32,941 nt of DNA from Reticulitermes lucifugus (GCA_026260175.1 JAKCWW010004575.1:7605-40545), one strand, 5' to 3'; shown: positions 1 to 11,900, counted from the first letter of the stretch. Notes: a model not told the origin generated them from the sequence alone. Program-made: numbers and translations.

Positions 1-434
1 TACTATTCAACTCTCCTGAATGAAAAAGTGAAGTCAGCAATCCGCTTAAAGCGAAGAAAAAGGTAGGATTCAGTTTGCTTCCTCCAGGACAACGTTCGTC
101 CTCACACTGCGGCTGTCCTGAGGATGTCCTGCCTCATCCACCGTACAGTCCAGACTTAGCTCCATCTGATTGTCATTTGCTTGGACCAATGAAGAGAGTT
201 TTAGGAGGCAAGAGATTCCGGAATAATGATAAGGTCATTGCAGCTGTGCAAAGTTGGATACACAAGCAACTGAAAACCTTCTTTGAAACTGGAATTAAGA
301 AGTTTCCAGAACGTTGGCACAAGTGTATGACAGTCAACAGGGACTACATTGAAAAGTGGTGTGCAATACTTTTCCATTTTATTGTGAATAAATTTTTTTG
401 AAACGAATTCTCGCTTAAATTTGAACGACCTTAG
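1..434 (+). pseudogene. Dead mariner-family transposase, C-terminal part, with right terminus
   Basis: This is the remnant of a mariner (Tc1/mariner superfamily) DNA transposon, a cut-and-paste element. Bases 1-60 read YYSTLLNEKVKSAIRLKRR in frame 1. A stop follows, and near 85-135 another frame reads QDNVRPHTAAV, which corresponds to the second catalytic Asp region (DNxRPH). A further frame (75-401) carries PHPPYSPDLAPSD, with the third catalytic Asp, then the usual C-terminal KTFFETGIKKFPERWHKC block. At least two frame changes and an in-frame stop show it is inactive. The sequence after the stop codon runs into CTAAGGTCGTTC when read in reverse, ending at 434 before a TA; this looks like the right terminal inverted repeat plus the TA target site. 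The left half of the element is outside the window. It probably lies in an intron of MED31. Confidence 0.9.
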
Positions 435-1771
435 TAATGTACAAGTTTTCAACCCCTCCAGCATTTTATAAAAACATACTCTAACTCTGTGACCCATGTG
501 AGGCAGCTGCCTGTGTTTGAAGTTGTTAGTCACAGAAATTACTGTTGAAGTGGTGGATTGAGCATTCCATGGTTCAGTAAACAGAAGGTTTCCCTTAATT
601 ATTCACTATTCATAAAAAAAGAAGCAAAAATTCAAAATTATATTATGGAGTCACTGGACTCCTTTTAAGGCAGGAAAAAATTAAATCTGTCCCCACTTGG
701 AAGATAGACAGATATAATCCTGCACATTTACAATGAAGGGTGTTCAACACATTATTTGCATTCATCACGTAACTAACTACCAGTAATTTTTAGCCAAGAG
801 TGCTTGTTCAAGAAATAGTTTTCTGACCATACTGACAAACTTTTCTGTGCTGCAATTAACAGTTTTTTTTTGTATCAGCAAAGAGAAGTGTTTTCTCAGA
901 TTCTCATGATGCTAATTCACTACTAGACACGACACTCATGTTTGAGCTTCTTAGTCCTACCATTGAGAAAAGTAATTGATACATACTTTACTGTTGTGTT
1001 ATTAGGTTCACATTAGCTGTTCACTTGTACTTGTGAATGGTAATGGATGATTCTAATTTGTCTCCTATTTCATGATATTGTCGTGGCATTCACTTGAAAG
1101 AAATAAACAACAATCATGAAAAAGATAACAGACTATCTGATGTCTTAGCTGGGATTTGAATTGAGCAGATTAGTAGTCATCAGAATAATCATCAATTGCC
1201 AACATGAGGATCTCAAATCTTAAATGTACCTTTTGATTGTCTCATATCCATTAGATATTAATTACGTGTGTGTACAGTAAGTCTCCAAATTACATGGATT
1301 TCAGTTCCTTGGATCTGCATATATACATACAGACACACAAGTATCTTTTATTTACCTAGTTAGGTACTTCAACTTCTATGGTCATCAGTACCATATATGC
1401 AGGGTTAATATATTATAATACATTATAATGTGATATGTTACGTACATTTTATTGTGTATATACCCTTTATGTTTGTATTGAAATTACTTTCCATACAGTT
1501 TTCATAATTTTGTGTTACTTTTTTTTTTTAGCTTTAACTACTTTAACTGTCCATTAAAATGGAACAATATGTCAATATATATATTGTGTTTAAGAATTTC
1601 TGAACTTCCACAGCTTTCAGCTTACACAGAAACCTTCAAAATGAATTAACCATGTAAGGCAGGGACTTACTGTACTAGTGTTCATGTCATGCATGCATTT
1701 AAGATATATATTTTTTCTTGCAAAGGCTTGATACTGACTGTAGTGTAATGTAATACACATTGTTTTATCAG
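435..1771 (+). other. Probable MED31 intron, no gene seen
   Basis: AT-rich sequence between the mariner relic and the last MED31 exon. I found no exon matching the upstream MED31 core, so those exons should lie left of the window. The intron ends with a normal acceptor, TTGTTTTATCAG, at about 1760-1771. Confidence 0.6.
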
Positions 1772-1991
1772 GTATCCAATGTGTCTGTACTTTTTGGACT
1801 TGCTACAGTATGAACACTTCAGACGTGAAGTTGTAAGTGCACAGTGTACAAAGTTCATAGATGACCAACAGATCTTGCTGTGGCAGCACTATACGAGAAG
1901 GAGGACACGGTTGTTACAAAGCCAGGCGGAGCAAGTTCAGAATCAAACTGTACCCAACACAAATGGGCAGAGTCAGCCACAGAAGACATAA
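1772..1991 (+). CDS. MED31: Mediator subunit 31 (MED31/Soh1), last coding exon
   Basis: MED31 is a small, highly conserved subunit of the Mediator middle module, which links transcription factors to RNA polymerase II in the nucleus. The exon starts after the acceptor ending at 1771. Its first base completes a codon begun in the previous exon, and it then reads YPMCLYFLDLLQYEHFRREV, followed by AQCTKFIDDQQILLWQHY and a basic stretch (TRRRTRL). This is the C-terminal half of the Soh1 domain, followed by a Gln-rich tail that ends at the stop at 1989-1991. About 72 residues are present; metazoan MED31 is about 130 aa, so the N-terminal half is missing from the window. The downstream neighbour MED10 is on the opposite strand, tail to tail. 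Confidence 0.93.
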
Positions 1992-2415
1992 TGTTACTGA
2001 CTTATTCTGTTTGTATATTTTTGTTAACCATGCAGATCATTGCTTTTAGTGTAGCGGTAATCTCGATGTAATGGCATGCTATGAAAGCTGTTAAAAGTCT
2101 GAACTTTTTTAACTTCATTTTGTGAACTACTACTGAGATATGTAAAAGGTACCTGATATGTCAGTTATGATATCTACATCCTTTAATTATGGCATCCATG
2201 ATTGTTATATGCATTAACTGCCAGTTATATTCTTCAGTTGATGAATCAGTTATGACAGCTTTGTGTCATTAATTTTATAACCTCAAAATGTAGACATAAA
2301 CTTTGAGTAATGTACAATTTATGTTGTTCCTGATATGTATATGTCATTTATCATCAGTCTGTTGTGGGGTGGAACAGAGAAAGCACCATTTTTTTGTGTC
2401 ATATCTTGTCTTAGA

Positions 2416-2421
2416 AATAAA
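2416..2421 (+). terminator. Candidate poly(A) signal of MED31
   Basis: AATAAA about 425 bases after the MED31 stop codon, in the plus strand. It is the first canonical hexamer noticed downstream and would give a 3' UTR of about 0.45 kb. This is an inference from position only. Confidence 0.45.
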
Positions 2422-3640
2422 GTACTGTCTTTCATGGCAAAGTATATTTCTGTTAGTGACAATTATATTACTGCATACTTGAGTCATTAATCATATTGTC
2501 TTAAATAACAGTTGGAGTAGGTTGGCATATTTTAATACAGCATACTATGCTGCTTGTTAAGTTAGGATGATTGACATGGCTTGTTTGATGGTTTAATGCT
2601 AATTGGTAAATGAGAATAATATGAGATAGAGATCAGCATAGAGAATTAAATGAGATTGGACTGGAGGACTGAATGGAAGTGCATTTGTTTCATAATGTGG
2701 CTTTATTTTTGGTTATGGTATTGTGTGTGCACACCAAGCACCTCTCAGATGGGACAGGTTAGGAGCAGCTGAATTGCATTGCAGAGCAGTACCTTAGTTT
2801 TATCAGTGGCGATGCTCAGCTCTGTCAAACATCTGCACTTGTCCCCTTATCATTGCGGAGACCACTGACTGGTCCACAACAGTATGTATGAGCATATTTC
2901 TGCAAAGAGTACTTTTTACAAAGCACTTTTCACCAACACCTCAAAACACTTATTTGTTATGGTATAATAAAAATAGCAGTGGAAGTACAATATATATCAG
3001 GGTGGCCAGCTAGACAAGCTTTAGGGACCTGCCCTGTAGGAGGCAACTTACGCAACACCCATGTCTCTAATCAAGTAAAATTTACAGTGGCAACACTGAT
3101 CACTGCCTGAGAGAATGCAGCCAGTGCTGTCATGTGACCACAACCTGATACACGTTCTTCTCACTCTTCAATCCGTGTCACAGCTTATACATTAGACGCC
3201 AATGGAGAACAGGGTTGCCAGCATATGAAAGTCACAAATTTAAACCACAATCCTGATGATGCATGTACATACGTGGTCTGTTGACCTAATACATTGAGGT
3301 ACTTATGCTTTCACGTCTACTTTTTGTGACAGAAACTTCAAGCGTTCAGAGTTTTGTAATTGATACGAACTGAAATTGAATAATGATATTTATATCACCA
3401 AAGACATGATTACAAGTTTCTTTTCTTCAAGAACAAACATTATAGCAGCAAGTTCAATACCACTACTTTAACTCTGAAGATGGATACAAACTGAGCAACG
3501 TCAGGCTTCATCTCCTTCCTCTGAAACCTTCTTAACCACATAACACCTTTCCACTAGACAACAACACCATGCTACACACTCCACCCTTACTCCCACTGTG
3601 AGACCTCTATGTTGGATCACTTTTTCCTCCTGTCTGTAAT

Positions 3641-3683
3641 TCCTGAAGATGGTGACTGCACTGTATACTGGAATGTTGTAACA
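3641..3683 (+). repeat. Degenerate hammerhead-like / Penelope-type terminal module, copy 1
   Basis: Reads CTGAAGATGGTGACTG, then about 17 bases later TGGAATGTTGTAACAG. It matches the pattern CTGAAGAT-stem-GAAACGTT-GTAAC found several more times in this window, with GAAA changed to GAAT. It is preceded by a pyrimidine-rich stretch, as copy 11871 also is. Likely a decayed retroelement terminus; membership in the Penelope-like group is an inference from the motif. Confidence 0.4.
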
Positions 3684-4158
3684 GCTTTAACATAAAAACA
3701 GCTAAACCCTCAAAGCAAACGTTACATGTTAGGTGCTGTAAGAGCTCTCCTGCACTGATGTGCAAGTTCTTCCTTATTCCAGGCAGAATGAATAGGTTGA
3801 AAGGCTCAGAATATCATGTTTTTAACACCTCCAGCTTGTATCAATTCTGCCAGAATTTGATCATACCTGATAATTTATGCACCTTTCTCTCATACATGCT
3901 GATGACCGATCCATATAATATCTGGTGAGGACTCCAAAGTATGAAGCTTCTCAGGGTCAGGGTTTTGGTGGGAAAACCTGAAGGAAAAATCCACTTCAAG
4001 GACTTAGATGTAGATGTAGGATAACATTATCCCTTTGGTATCAGAATTCAATGCCAGTAGTGATATGCAGAAGACCAGAATTTAAGTGGGGGCTCCATAA
4101 AAGCAGATATATTTATTTATATGACGTTCAGCATTTTGAGCATCACACTGTGCATTTG

Positions 4159-4159
<1 letters not shown>

Positions 4160-4189
<30 letters not shown>
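4160..4189. repeat. TA dinucleotide microsatellite
   Basis: About 15 tandem TA units in the MED31-MED10 intergenic region. Simple repeat, likely length-polymorphic. Confidence 0.95.
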
Positions 4190-4191
<2 letters not shown>

Positions 4192-4770
4192 TAAAGGGTT
4201 CAATGCCAGGGGGTTGGAAGATGGATCTTAGAGAAATAGGATGAGGGTGTGAACTGAACTCATCTTAATAAGAATATGGACCAGTAGTGGGTTCTTCTGA
4301 AATTAGTAATAAACCTTTGGGCTTCATAAAATGCAGAGAATTTACCCGGGCAAACTATTCACTTCTCAAGAGGGATTCTGTTCCAGGTAGTGAGATAAAT
4401 AAAACATACAACAACCTGATGATATGATTACTGTTCATACAATTTCTCACTACAGTTTTCACTTTGCACATGAAGCTCTTACCTCTGCCAATTCTGTCCC
4501 ATCATGCCTCATTCAGTGAATGACAAGGCATAATGATCACTAATTATCTAAGTGAAGTAACTACATGCTGGTTAACTTAAGTTTGTTTCTTGGTAGAGGT
4601 GGGATTCTGTTCTTTTTCTTAACATCCACACCAGCTCTAGTGCAAACCCTGCCTAAGGATATATTGATAATTTCCCTACGAGTAAAACTGCCTGACTGAC
4701 CGCTCTACTACATCTACTGCTCACAACCTGACTGACCACTCCACTGAACCTCCTAGCATCCTCTTTACCT

Positions 4771-4890
4771 AAGGAAGATGGGACAAACAAGTGATCCCGA
4801 AACGTTGGTCATACACCAAAAATTGACGCCAGGCAACAAACCAAAAAATTTTAAGCAACATTAGGACCACGGCGGAAGCCTTCAATTACA
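4771..4890 (+). repeat. Hammerhead-like / Penelope-type terminal module, copy 2
   Basis: Contains GGAAGATGGGA, a loop, then TCCCGAAACGTTGGT. GGGA and TCCC can pair as a short stem next to GAAAC. Downstream come CCAAAAAATTTTAAGCAACA (4841-4860) and GCGGAAGCCTTCAATTACAT. The 20-mer at 4841-4860 recurs exactly at 15617-15636, and the GCGGAAGCCT tail resembles the one near 25302. This supports a dispersed repeat family whose terminus includes this module. Confidence 0.5.
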
Positions 4891-5358
4891 TATTAATTAT
4901 GGTTGCTTAAGACATTTTCTACTGATCTGGTTCAGACAAGTCACACATGCTAATGTTAGATGTAAATCCATAGTTATATTAAAAGAATATAATAATAATG
5001 TCATCACTTGAATTTGAAACTCATCTATTCCCACAATTTGTTGTTCAATAAAAAAGCACATACTCATCAGTTGTATGCATCATACATGTCTTACTGAATC
5101 ATTCAGCCTCTTGAAATGTGACACATCATAAAGCATACTGGGTAGCTCATCACAAGCTCTATGGTAGGGAGTGCCAATTACTACAATTTAATACACAAAA
5201 CAACACAACAAATCTCAAGAACAATGTATGAAAACTTTATATACACTATATACAGTGCGTACAAAAGTATTTTTCAGCCCATGACATCAAAACAATAATA
5301 ATAATAATAACACCAACAACATTTCTATGCCATGTCACACACCATTCACAAGCAGAAT

Positions 5359-5560
5359 TTAAGTAAGTGGACGTTCATCTCCCCTAATGGCACGGTACTT
5401 CGTCAGTTCATTTGGAAAAACACTGTTCAGTTCTACAAGTAGGTTTGCCTTGAACTTCCTGTATGCATCGATCTTTCCTTTCACCTGTTCGTTTTTGGTC
5501 AGTGCCTTCTCAATGCAATCTTTTGTGTACAGCTGAGGATTTCGGCCTTGATCAATATAG
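5359..5560 (-). CDS. MED10: MED10 exon 3 (residues 69-135)
   Basis: Starts after the acceptor TTTTCAG (complement of 5561-5567) and encodes the most conserved C-terminal block, from YIDQGRNPQLYT to the stop at 5361-5359. The last residues are RGDERPLT. Confidence 0.95.
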
Positions 5561-8186
5561 CTGAAAATGGAAATATATACCTGTATGTATAATATATACA
5601 AATATGTCTACAACATAGTGTTTCTTTTATTGCTCACCAGAGCCCAGCAGTTTTTTGCACAGAAAGCTGCAACATCCTGTGATACCTACAGTGCTCAGGT
5701 CAGCAATAAAAGATACATACTATAATGCTGTTCATTCTTGAGGTATGAATGGACTTAGAGGGTGCTTTGGGAGATGAAAGTACTCAGAACATTTGGACAA
5801 AAGCATGATGTGGTGAAAACATAATGATGAAAATTATGTATCAGGAACTTGGTCTCTTTCTTAGTCACAAACATGAGGACAATGATGAACACAAAACTAG
5901 AAAGGCATATGAAATGCTGGTATGGGAATCTCATAAAATTAACAATTGTCTGTGGTCAAGAATATGTAAAGTGTATACATAGGCTGCTGTTGTTCTGTGA
6001 ATATAGTGCATTGTTTTTGTAGCTCTGGTTGATGCTGGTATGTCTAATCACGCGAAAATGCGAACAGACAGTGAGGCATGTACCAATATTTGAAAATGAC
6101 TGGTTTAAAGAAAAGTTAGGTTAGTGAGTTGTTCCTTTTACACTGATTTCCATACCATTATTGGATATGACAAACAATACTGCTTAATCCAACTTGTTTG
6201 GTTTAATGGAATTAAATGTAACAGATCACCATAGAAGCTTTGAAGACAATTATGGTTGCCTAATATGCAATTAAATGCTGTATATTATAATTTTAGTTCA
6301 TTTGTTGGCGCACTTACTCGAAAACTTCCAGAGGTACATGTACTTCTTGAACCTGAGATTTTAGTTTATCAATCTCTTGAAGCCCGTGAACAAGTGACTG
6401 GCTGAAAAAAAAATACATCACATTAAAAACGACTTTTAACACCTACTGAGGTGAAATTATATTTGAAACATGAAACTGAAATGTGATTTGAGGTTTTCAC
6501 AGCGTTAGATTTCAATCATCAACTACAAAGGCCTCCTATGCCTTAATAAATGAGACCTGAGAAGCATTTAATAATAAGGAGTTGTAGGTGGAATATTTTG
6601 TGATTAACAAAAAGCCTTTGATAGTGTTAACCATATTTTACTATCCAAACTAAAATTTTATGGAATAAGAGGGAAATTTTATGATTTAATCAAATCCTAT
6701 TTAACAAATAGATATCACAGAGTTTTAATACCAACTACTAAGTCAGATAATATTAGTTACCCAAATTGGGACACTAACAAGCATGGAGTTCCTCAGGGTT
6801 CTATTCTTGGCCCTCTTCTTTTTCTTTTTTACATAAATGATCTATCTAAAATTTTAAAAAATAATACTAAATCAGTTTTATTTGCTGACGATACTAGCCT
6901 AATTATTAGTAATCATAATAATAAAGAATATGAAAAGGATATCAAGAATGCATTTGTACAATTCAGCAAATGGTTTAATGCAAACTTATTACTTTTGAAT
7001 TATAAAAAACCCAACATATGGAGTTCAAGACCAAAGCTAGTTTTCCCAATGAAATAATGATTATTCATAATAATAATTCAATTTCAAGTACCACTAATAT
7101 TAAATTCTTAGGAATAGTTATTGAAAGTTCCTTGTCTTGGAAAGCTCATATACTCCATCTCATGCCTAAACTGAGCAAGGCTTGTTAGTGTACTACTCTT
7201 ACTTCCATTCTCTTATTACTTATGGCATTATATTTTGGGGAAACTCTTCTTATAGCTTACAGATTTTCAGAATTCAAAAGAGAATAATTAGAATTATGTG
7301 TGGATTAAGACCTAGAGACTCTTGTAGGGATTCATTTATGAACCTAAAAACTTTACCATTAGTCTCCGTATATATTCTCCTTATTCTTATTTGTTGTAAA
7401 TAATATGGATGTTTAACATACTATATCTCAGATTCATGGTATCAACACTAGGCACAATTTTGATCTTTACCAGCCTCAATCAAACTTAAAGACCTATCAG
7501 CGAGGGGCCTATTATTTTGGTGTTAAGCTTTTTAATGGTCTTCCTTTAAACATAAAAAAGTTAGCTCATGACTCTAAGGAATTCAGATTGGCTCTGAGGG
7601 CTTTCCTTTATTCTAAATCCTTCTATACTCTTGAATAATATTTTAATCATAAATAGCTTCTTAAATAGTTTACTGTAATATTATTTCCTTGATTATTTCG
7701 CGCTTCAAGATACTTTATCATATTTTATATGTATTGGTATAACAACTGTTACTTCGTTGACCTATTTTAATACTTGCATTTATTGTATTTATATATTTAA
7801 TGATGACACATGCTTAATTATATAGTATGTACATACTGTTTGACATATTCTATATCCAAATGGTTTCATCCTGTACGGATTTTGAGACTGTATAATAAAT
7901 GAATGAATGGGCAAGGATGAATCTTCTGGAATACGATCACTCTGAAAATGACGGATGTGGGCTCCGAAACGTCGGTAACAAATCACCCAACACGGAATCA
8001 TAAAATCATTTTAAATTTGTCTCAAATATGAAAGACGCCATAAAAAACGAGTACAATTACTCACATCTTCTGATTCAATACATTTTGGCCTTGAGGTTGA
8101 AAATCACCCACGATAATTCTGATTTGTCGCACGTTTTCAATGAACATTTCCAGCTGGGTTTCTAAGTTTTCCAGCGAGGACGCCAT
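5359..8186 (-). CDS. MED10: Mediator subunit 10 (MED10), complete, three exons
   Basis: MED10 (Nut2) is a middle-module Mediator subunit, acting in the nucleus in RNA polymerase II transcription. The coding exons are 8186-8065, 6401-6318 and 5560-5359 (408 nt with stop, 135 aa, the same length as the human protein). The start ATG at 8186 gives MASSLENLETQLEMFIENVR, the conserved N-terminus; then VGDFQPQGQNVLNQK, then GLQEIDKLKSQVQEVHVP, then DYIDQGRNPQLYTKDC and KNEQVKGKIDAYRKFK. All junctions have GT..AG sites and keep phase: AT|C gives Ile41 and GA|C gives Asp69. Intron 1 (1.66 kb) carries a non-LTR retrotransposon relic in the antisense direction. The gene is head-to-head with NUDCD1 (starts 636 bp apart) and tail-to-tail with MED31. 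Identification rests on near-continuous match to the known family. Confidence 0.95.
6318..6401 (-). CDS. MED10: MED10 exon 2 (residues 41-69)
   Basis: An 84-nt exon too short to stand out as an open frame. It reads (I)QSLVHGLQEIDKLKSQ and ends VPLEVF plus GA. The acceptor has a poly-T tract then CAG; the donor is GTAAGT. Confidence 0.93.
6590..7910 (+). mobile_element. Decayed non-LTR retrotransposon (Jockey/CR1-like), 5'-truncated
   Basis: LINE remnant encoding the second half of a reverse transcriptase. Near 6611 it reads KAFDSVNH, then at about 6785 HGVPQGSILGPLLFLFYIND, then at about 6878 LFADDT (the catalytic Asp pair), then a C-terminal thumb region at 7182-7403 (LITYGIIFWGNS, RIQKRIIRIMCGLRP) and a final block at about 7430-7637 (TYQRGAYYFGVKLFNGLP). 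Frame changes near 7003, 7178 and 7400, and an apparent deletion near 7178, make it inactive. A 3' tail of AATAAATGAATGAATG at about 7891-7908 fits the short tandem tails of such elements. Everything upstream of the palm region is missing, as expected for incomplete reverse transcription. It lies antisense in MED10 intron 1. Confidence 0.9.
7941..7995 (+). repeat. Degenerate hammerhead-like module, copy 3
   Basis: Reads CTGAAAATGACGGATG, then GGCTCCGAAACGTCGGTAAC. It resembles CTGAAGATG...CGAAACG elsewhere in the window. It sits just after the non-LTR tail in MED10 intron 1; stem II is poorly formed. Confidence 0.4.
8065..8186 (-). CDS. MED10: MED10 exon 1 with start codon
   Basis: ATG at 8186-8184 with an A at -3 (context GAAAATGG). 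It encodes residues 1-40 plus two bases of codon 41. The donor is GTGAGT (complement of 8059-8064). Confidence 0.94.
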
Positions 8187-8822
8187 TTTCTTCTTTTGAC
8201 TGACCACACAGATAATCTGTGGACCACACTTTAATCTCTGCTTTGGTCACCTCCTGCTGTTATCCGTACATATTAGGTCTGTTTTTTGGGCTGGGTACAT
8301 GCCGCATATCAGACCTGTTTTCATCTGTGCTTTGAATAATGACGTCCCTACCTCTTGCCTTTGGCGCGGAATATGGTAGTACTACGACTGAAATTGTGCT
8401 AGGGGGTAGCTTGTCCTACCTGTGGTACTGTATTTTGCACACAGGCAAGTGACAGAGTTATGGCGTTGTGGATGAACAACCATTGCTGTTATCAGCTGTT
8501 ACTTTGTTTTTGCGAAATGTTATGTTGTTCTAGCGATTTCCGTTCCTGGGTTGACACCGTATAGATTGATCATAGGTACCAACGTTGCACTACGCTGCTC
8601 CGAAATGTTTGTTCTTAATTACCAATGTACACGGCATCATATATCAGCAGATGGAACTCTTCACTCACTGTTATTATTTTTTAACCTTAATTTTAGATAA
8701 AGAAAATGACTGTTATTGGGCAATGATGTTCAGTCCGTACTGTGTCTTGTGGTGAGGGTGGTAATGTTAGTGCGTCGGTGCGTCCCATGTTGTGGATATA
8801 TGGTGCTAGGATTTAATGAATA
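8187..8822. promoter_or_regulatory. Presumed bidirectional promoter between MED10 and NUDCD1
   Basis: 636 bp separate the two divergent start codons, and both 5' UTRs must fit here. CpG dinucleotides are clearly more frequent (roughly twenty, for example GGCGCGG near 8364, ACGCTGCTCCG near 8592, GCGTCGGTGCG near 8772) than in the flanking introns. This is what an unmethylated promoter in a methylated insect genome would look like. No clear TATA box is recognised. Regulation is inferred from arrangement only. Confidence 0.6.
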
Positions 8823-8934
8823 ATGTGTTCTTTAATAGAGTTAAGACCAAGCAGAGACCTTCTGGACGCAAGTTTTAGTGGATATAGGTTATCATTGGAT
8901 CCTGTACCTATTTATCGTCATAAGTTACAGGAAG
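8823..8934 (+). CDS. NUDCD1: NUDCD1 exon 1 with start codon
   Basis: Encodes residues 1-37, including LLDASFSGYRLSLDPVPIY, and ends with one base of codon 38. The donor is GTAAGT. Confidence 0.92.
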
Positions 8935-11900
8935 GTAAGTAGTAATAATATTCTAACGTGACATGGTGTTCTGATTTTCGTGACTTGCTACTCGCCAACC
9001 AGGTCGTCGTTTTATAGCTTACGGCGTTTTTAGTATGAATCTTATTAATGTTGAAAATTAACGTTTTTTTTTCAGAGGTCGATCATGTTTTGCCAAGTGA
9101 AGACCAATATTCTTTCTTGCATGTTAAAGTGTTTGGTCTGCACAATCACTTGTATGGCGACCCTTGGGTGAGAGATGATGTATATTATACAGATAAACGA
9201 TGGAGGGTCCATAAGAGTGTGAAAAACAGAAATGTGAGTATTTAAATTGCGACTTTAATTTAGGAACTTTAGATTTGCCCATTCTTTGAGTCCCACACAT
9301 TTCACATTGTTGATACATCATCTATATCAGTGTAGATTAAAGTGCATGTTATATAGTACATGTGAAATTTGGGGTTCTGATGACGTTGACTGTGAATGTT
9401 ACTGCCCTCTGGGTTTAAATACCGTGCTGTATGGTAGATATGTAGCAAACTACACAGCGACAGACTTGAGTAAGATGTATGTGTTGGAACAACCCAGAAC
9501 ATGATCTCCAGAAACACTGGTGACCCACCATAGTCAGCCTGAATAATTTAATTTGTTGGTTATGGTGGCAGCAGATGTTATTAGTAAGAGAAAATGAATG
9601 TTAATTGCAGGAACAAAAATGTAGGTAACCTAAGAACATCAGGTGGAACAGATTTTGATGTCACAGAGTTATCATTTATCATCAGGTTTTCTTTCATATT
9701 TGTCCACATGCAGATGGGCTGATATGAACATTATTGGGAGTGTCTGGCAGCACATCAAAGCTTCCCTTCCAGAACACTGTAGAAGGATGTCCCTTTTTGC
9801 TGTTCATTTATTGAAGTTGTTTATTGGGTAGGAATATGGATGCCAGTACTGGCAGTGGAGGGGTGACCATGTTTCAGACTTCGCATATGTTGTGTTATCC
9901 ACTGTCATGTTGCAGGTTGTTGATTTGGTCAGATTTGGTTATGTAGGTTGGTGTCATGAGGAACTCGACTATCACGTATGCTTCTGCCAGGCTGTGATGC
10001 CACCTTGTAAGCTGTGCGATGGAAGTGTTCTTCACTCTCTTGAAACTTTCTGCTGTTGTCACCTCCATTCCTGACCATCTATAGTCACTACTCTTTTGGC
10101 AGATACTTTCATTTCTCATTTCTTATTGCTTCTTGTTGTTTCAGTTTTGTGCCCCCACATGCCTACTGGCATGGTGCTTGGGTATTGGAATAACCTTGCT
10201 TGAACCTTTTCAGACTGATTTGCTGGATGGAGCAGTGGAAGTGTGGGAGATGCCAAGTAACCATGTGAGAAAGCCTGGCCACTACAACACTTCGCTTAGC
10301 TTCCCATCACCAGAACTGGCAGTGCTTGCTGATGGAGCTGGTACCCTGCATATTGTCAGCACTGGCAGCAGAATTGGTACTGCTGGCATTGGGGTTGATA
10401 AACTGACATGGAAAGTGAGTAAGATCTGATGAGCTTGATGTACCTTCCCAGGATCATATTCATGTGCAAGTAGAAGGTATACTCCATTGGAGTACTTACA
10501 TTTTCCACACATGTTATTTGTGATGTAACATACCTGATTTGCCTTGATGTGCATTTGCAACATGTATATCACCTTTAATGAGTAGGAATGTCACCATATA
10601 CAAAGTCCTGCATAGGAAAAATTCCTCAGAACCATAAAGTTCAGTCTCAAATTGTACAACATGACACCAGTGCTAGATTTCACACAGAGTGACTTAATTA
10701 ATTGCACCTGATGATTGTTAATTTTAAGCAAATGCACAATACAACATTTTGTGCTGAAGTTGCTGTACCCATGGTGAAAAAACCTCTAATGCCTGATGGA
10801 GCCTATGTAGCATAAGTGAAACACTATTTCAGCTATATCATCAATGGTGTATGACATATTGGTGCAGGATAGAAAGGGTCATGTACGAGATCACTGTGTT
10901 TTCCAGTAACAAAGTCCAGTGACTCCATATGTAGAACCTCACTGGTGTTTGCCAGTTCTGTTAATAGGTAAAGTTTGTTTTTTTATATGGATGCACGTAG
11001 TTTAGTTGGTGTGTTTACTTCTTTTGGTTAAAGACTGCCCAGATTCAGTGTCGACATTGCAGTTTTTTCTCTCCTGTCATCACTAAAAAAGTCAAAATTT
11101 TTATATGTGAGGAATACCAGGCCACCATATTAAGATGTAAATTCCTTCTGCTGGCAGTTGTCATGATTGCTGTCACTATTATTCTGTCACCAGGGTCATT
11201 TGTAATGGTAATCCTGTAACGTGAATGACGCAATAAAAAATGTGGATGCCCACATTGAGTATTACCAGGCAGACAGAAGCCAGGATTGTAGAAAGTATAA
11301 GCCACAACAACATGTAATTCTGATGATGTTTTGCAGGTGTTATTTAGTGATGAGGTGTGTGGAAAGGAGAAGCCATTCACTATTGTAGATTCTCGTGTGA
11401 ATGAAAGCAGTAACAGACAAGAGATTCATGTTTTGCTTCTGTGGGTTGATCAAGTGAAAGAGCAAGATGAACATGTAACATTTGTCACAAAGTTGAAGTG
11501 GATCATTCTCTCTGAAGGTGTGGATGTATTTGAAATGGATGAAAGAACATATTCTAATCCTTAGACTTTCGTAGATGATGTTCATTGTGTCAGATCAGCT
11601 TTTGGGGCAAACCAAATAGCAGAATGAAGATTTTCTGACATTTCAGCAGCAGGGTGAATTAATCTGGTGGTTCTGGAAAGAGCCTTTATATAGATGTGAC
11701 ATTTGAGTGATTTGTGCCAAGAGATTATCTTTCATTGACCCCCTTTTGTGACAAGCACATACTGAAAATTTTTAGTCACAGCTTTTCACCTTCATTACCT
11801 GCATCAAATCCTGTCCTCATCCTTGTCATGTCTCCCGAAGCTTCCAGAAAAAAAAATTGCTTTCTTTCGCCCTGAAGATGGTAACTGTAACGTGTTTTGA

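Larger units (their letters stand above)
2440..5358. other. MED31-MED10 convergent intergenic region
   Basis: No credible coding region in about 2.9 kb between the MED31 3' end and the MED10 stop. It holds a TA microsatellite (about 4160-4189), an ATA/ATT triplet run (about 5291-5308), and two copies of a GAAGATGG...GAA(A/T) module (3641-3683 and 4771-4890) described separately. Bases 2995-3250 look like an old repeat but I cannot name it. Confidence 0.5.

Noticed and set aside
201..533. 110-codon minus-strand open frame at the left end
   Set aside because: It is antisense to the mariner transposase relic, whose plus-strand reading has clear family motifs.
4160..4189. TA repeat as an origin or promoter element
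   Set aside because: A simple dinucleotide microsatellite explains it; no other signal nearby.
9892..10119. Overlapping frames on both strands in NUDCD1 intron 2
   Set aside because: Neither resembles a known protein; Cys/His-rich reading is a by-product of base composition.
10133..10213. Upstream extension of the open frame at NUDCD1 exon 3
   Set aside because: Family similarity starts after the CTTTTCAG acceptor at 10213, and exon 2 joins in phase there.
11045..11380. 111-codon minus-strand open frame in NUDCD1 intron 3
   Set aside because: No family motif, and it overlaps the real exon 4 on the other strand.
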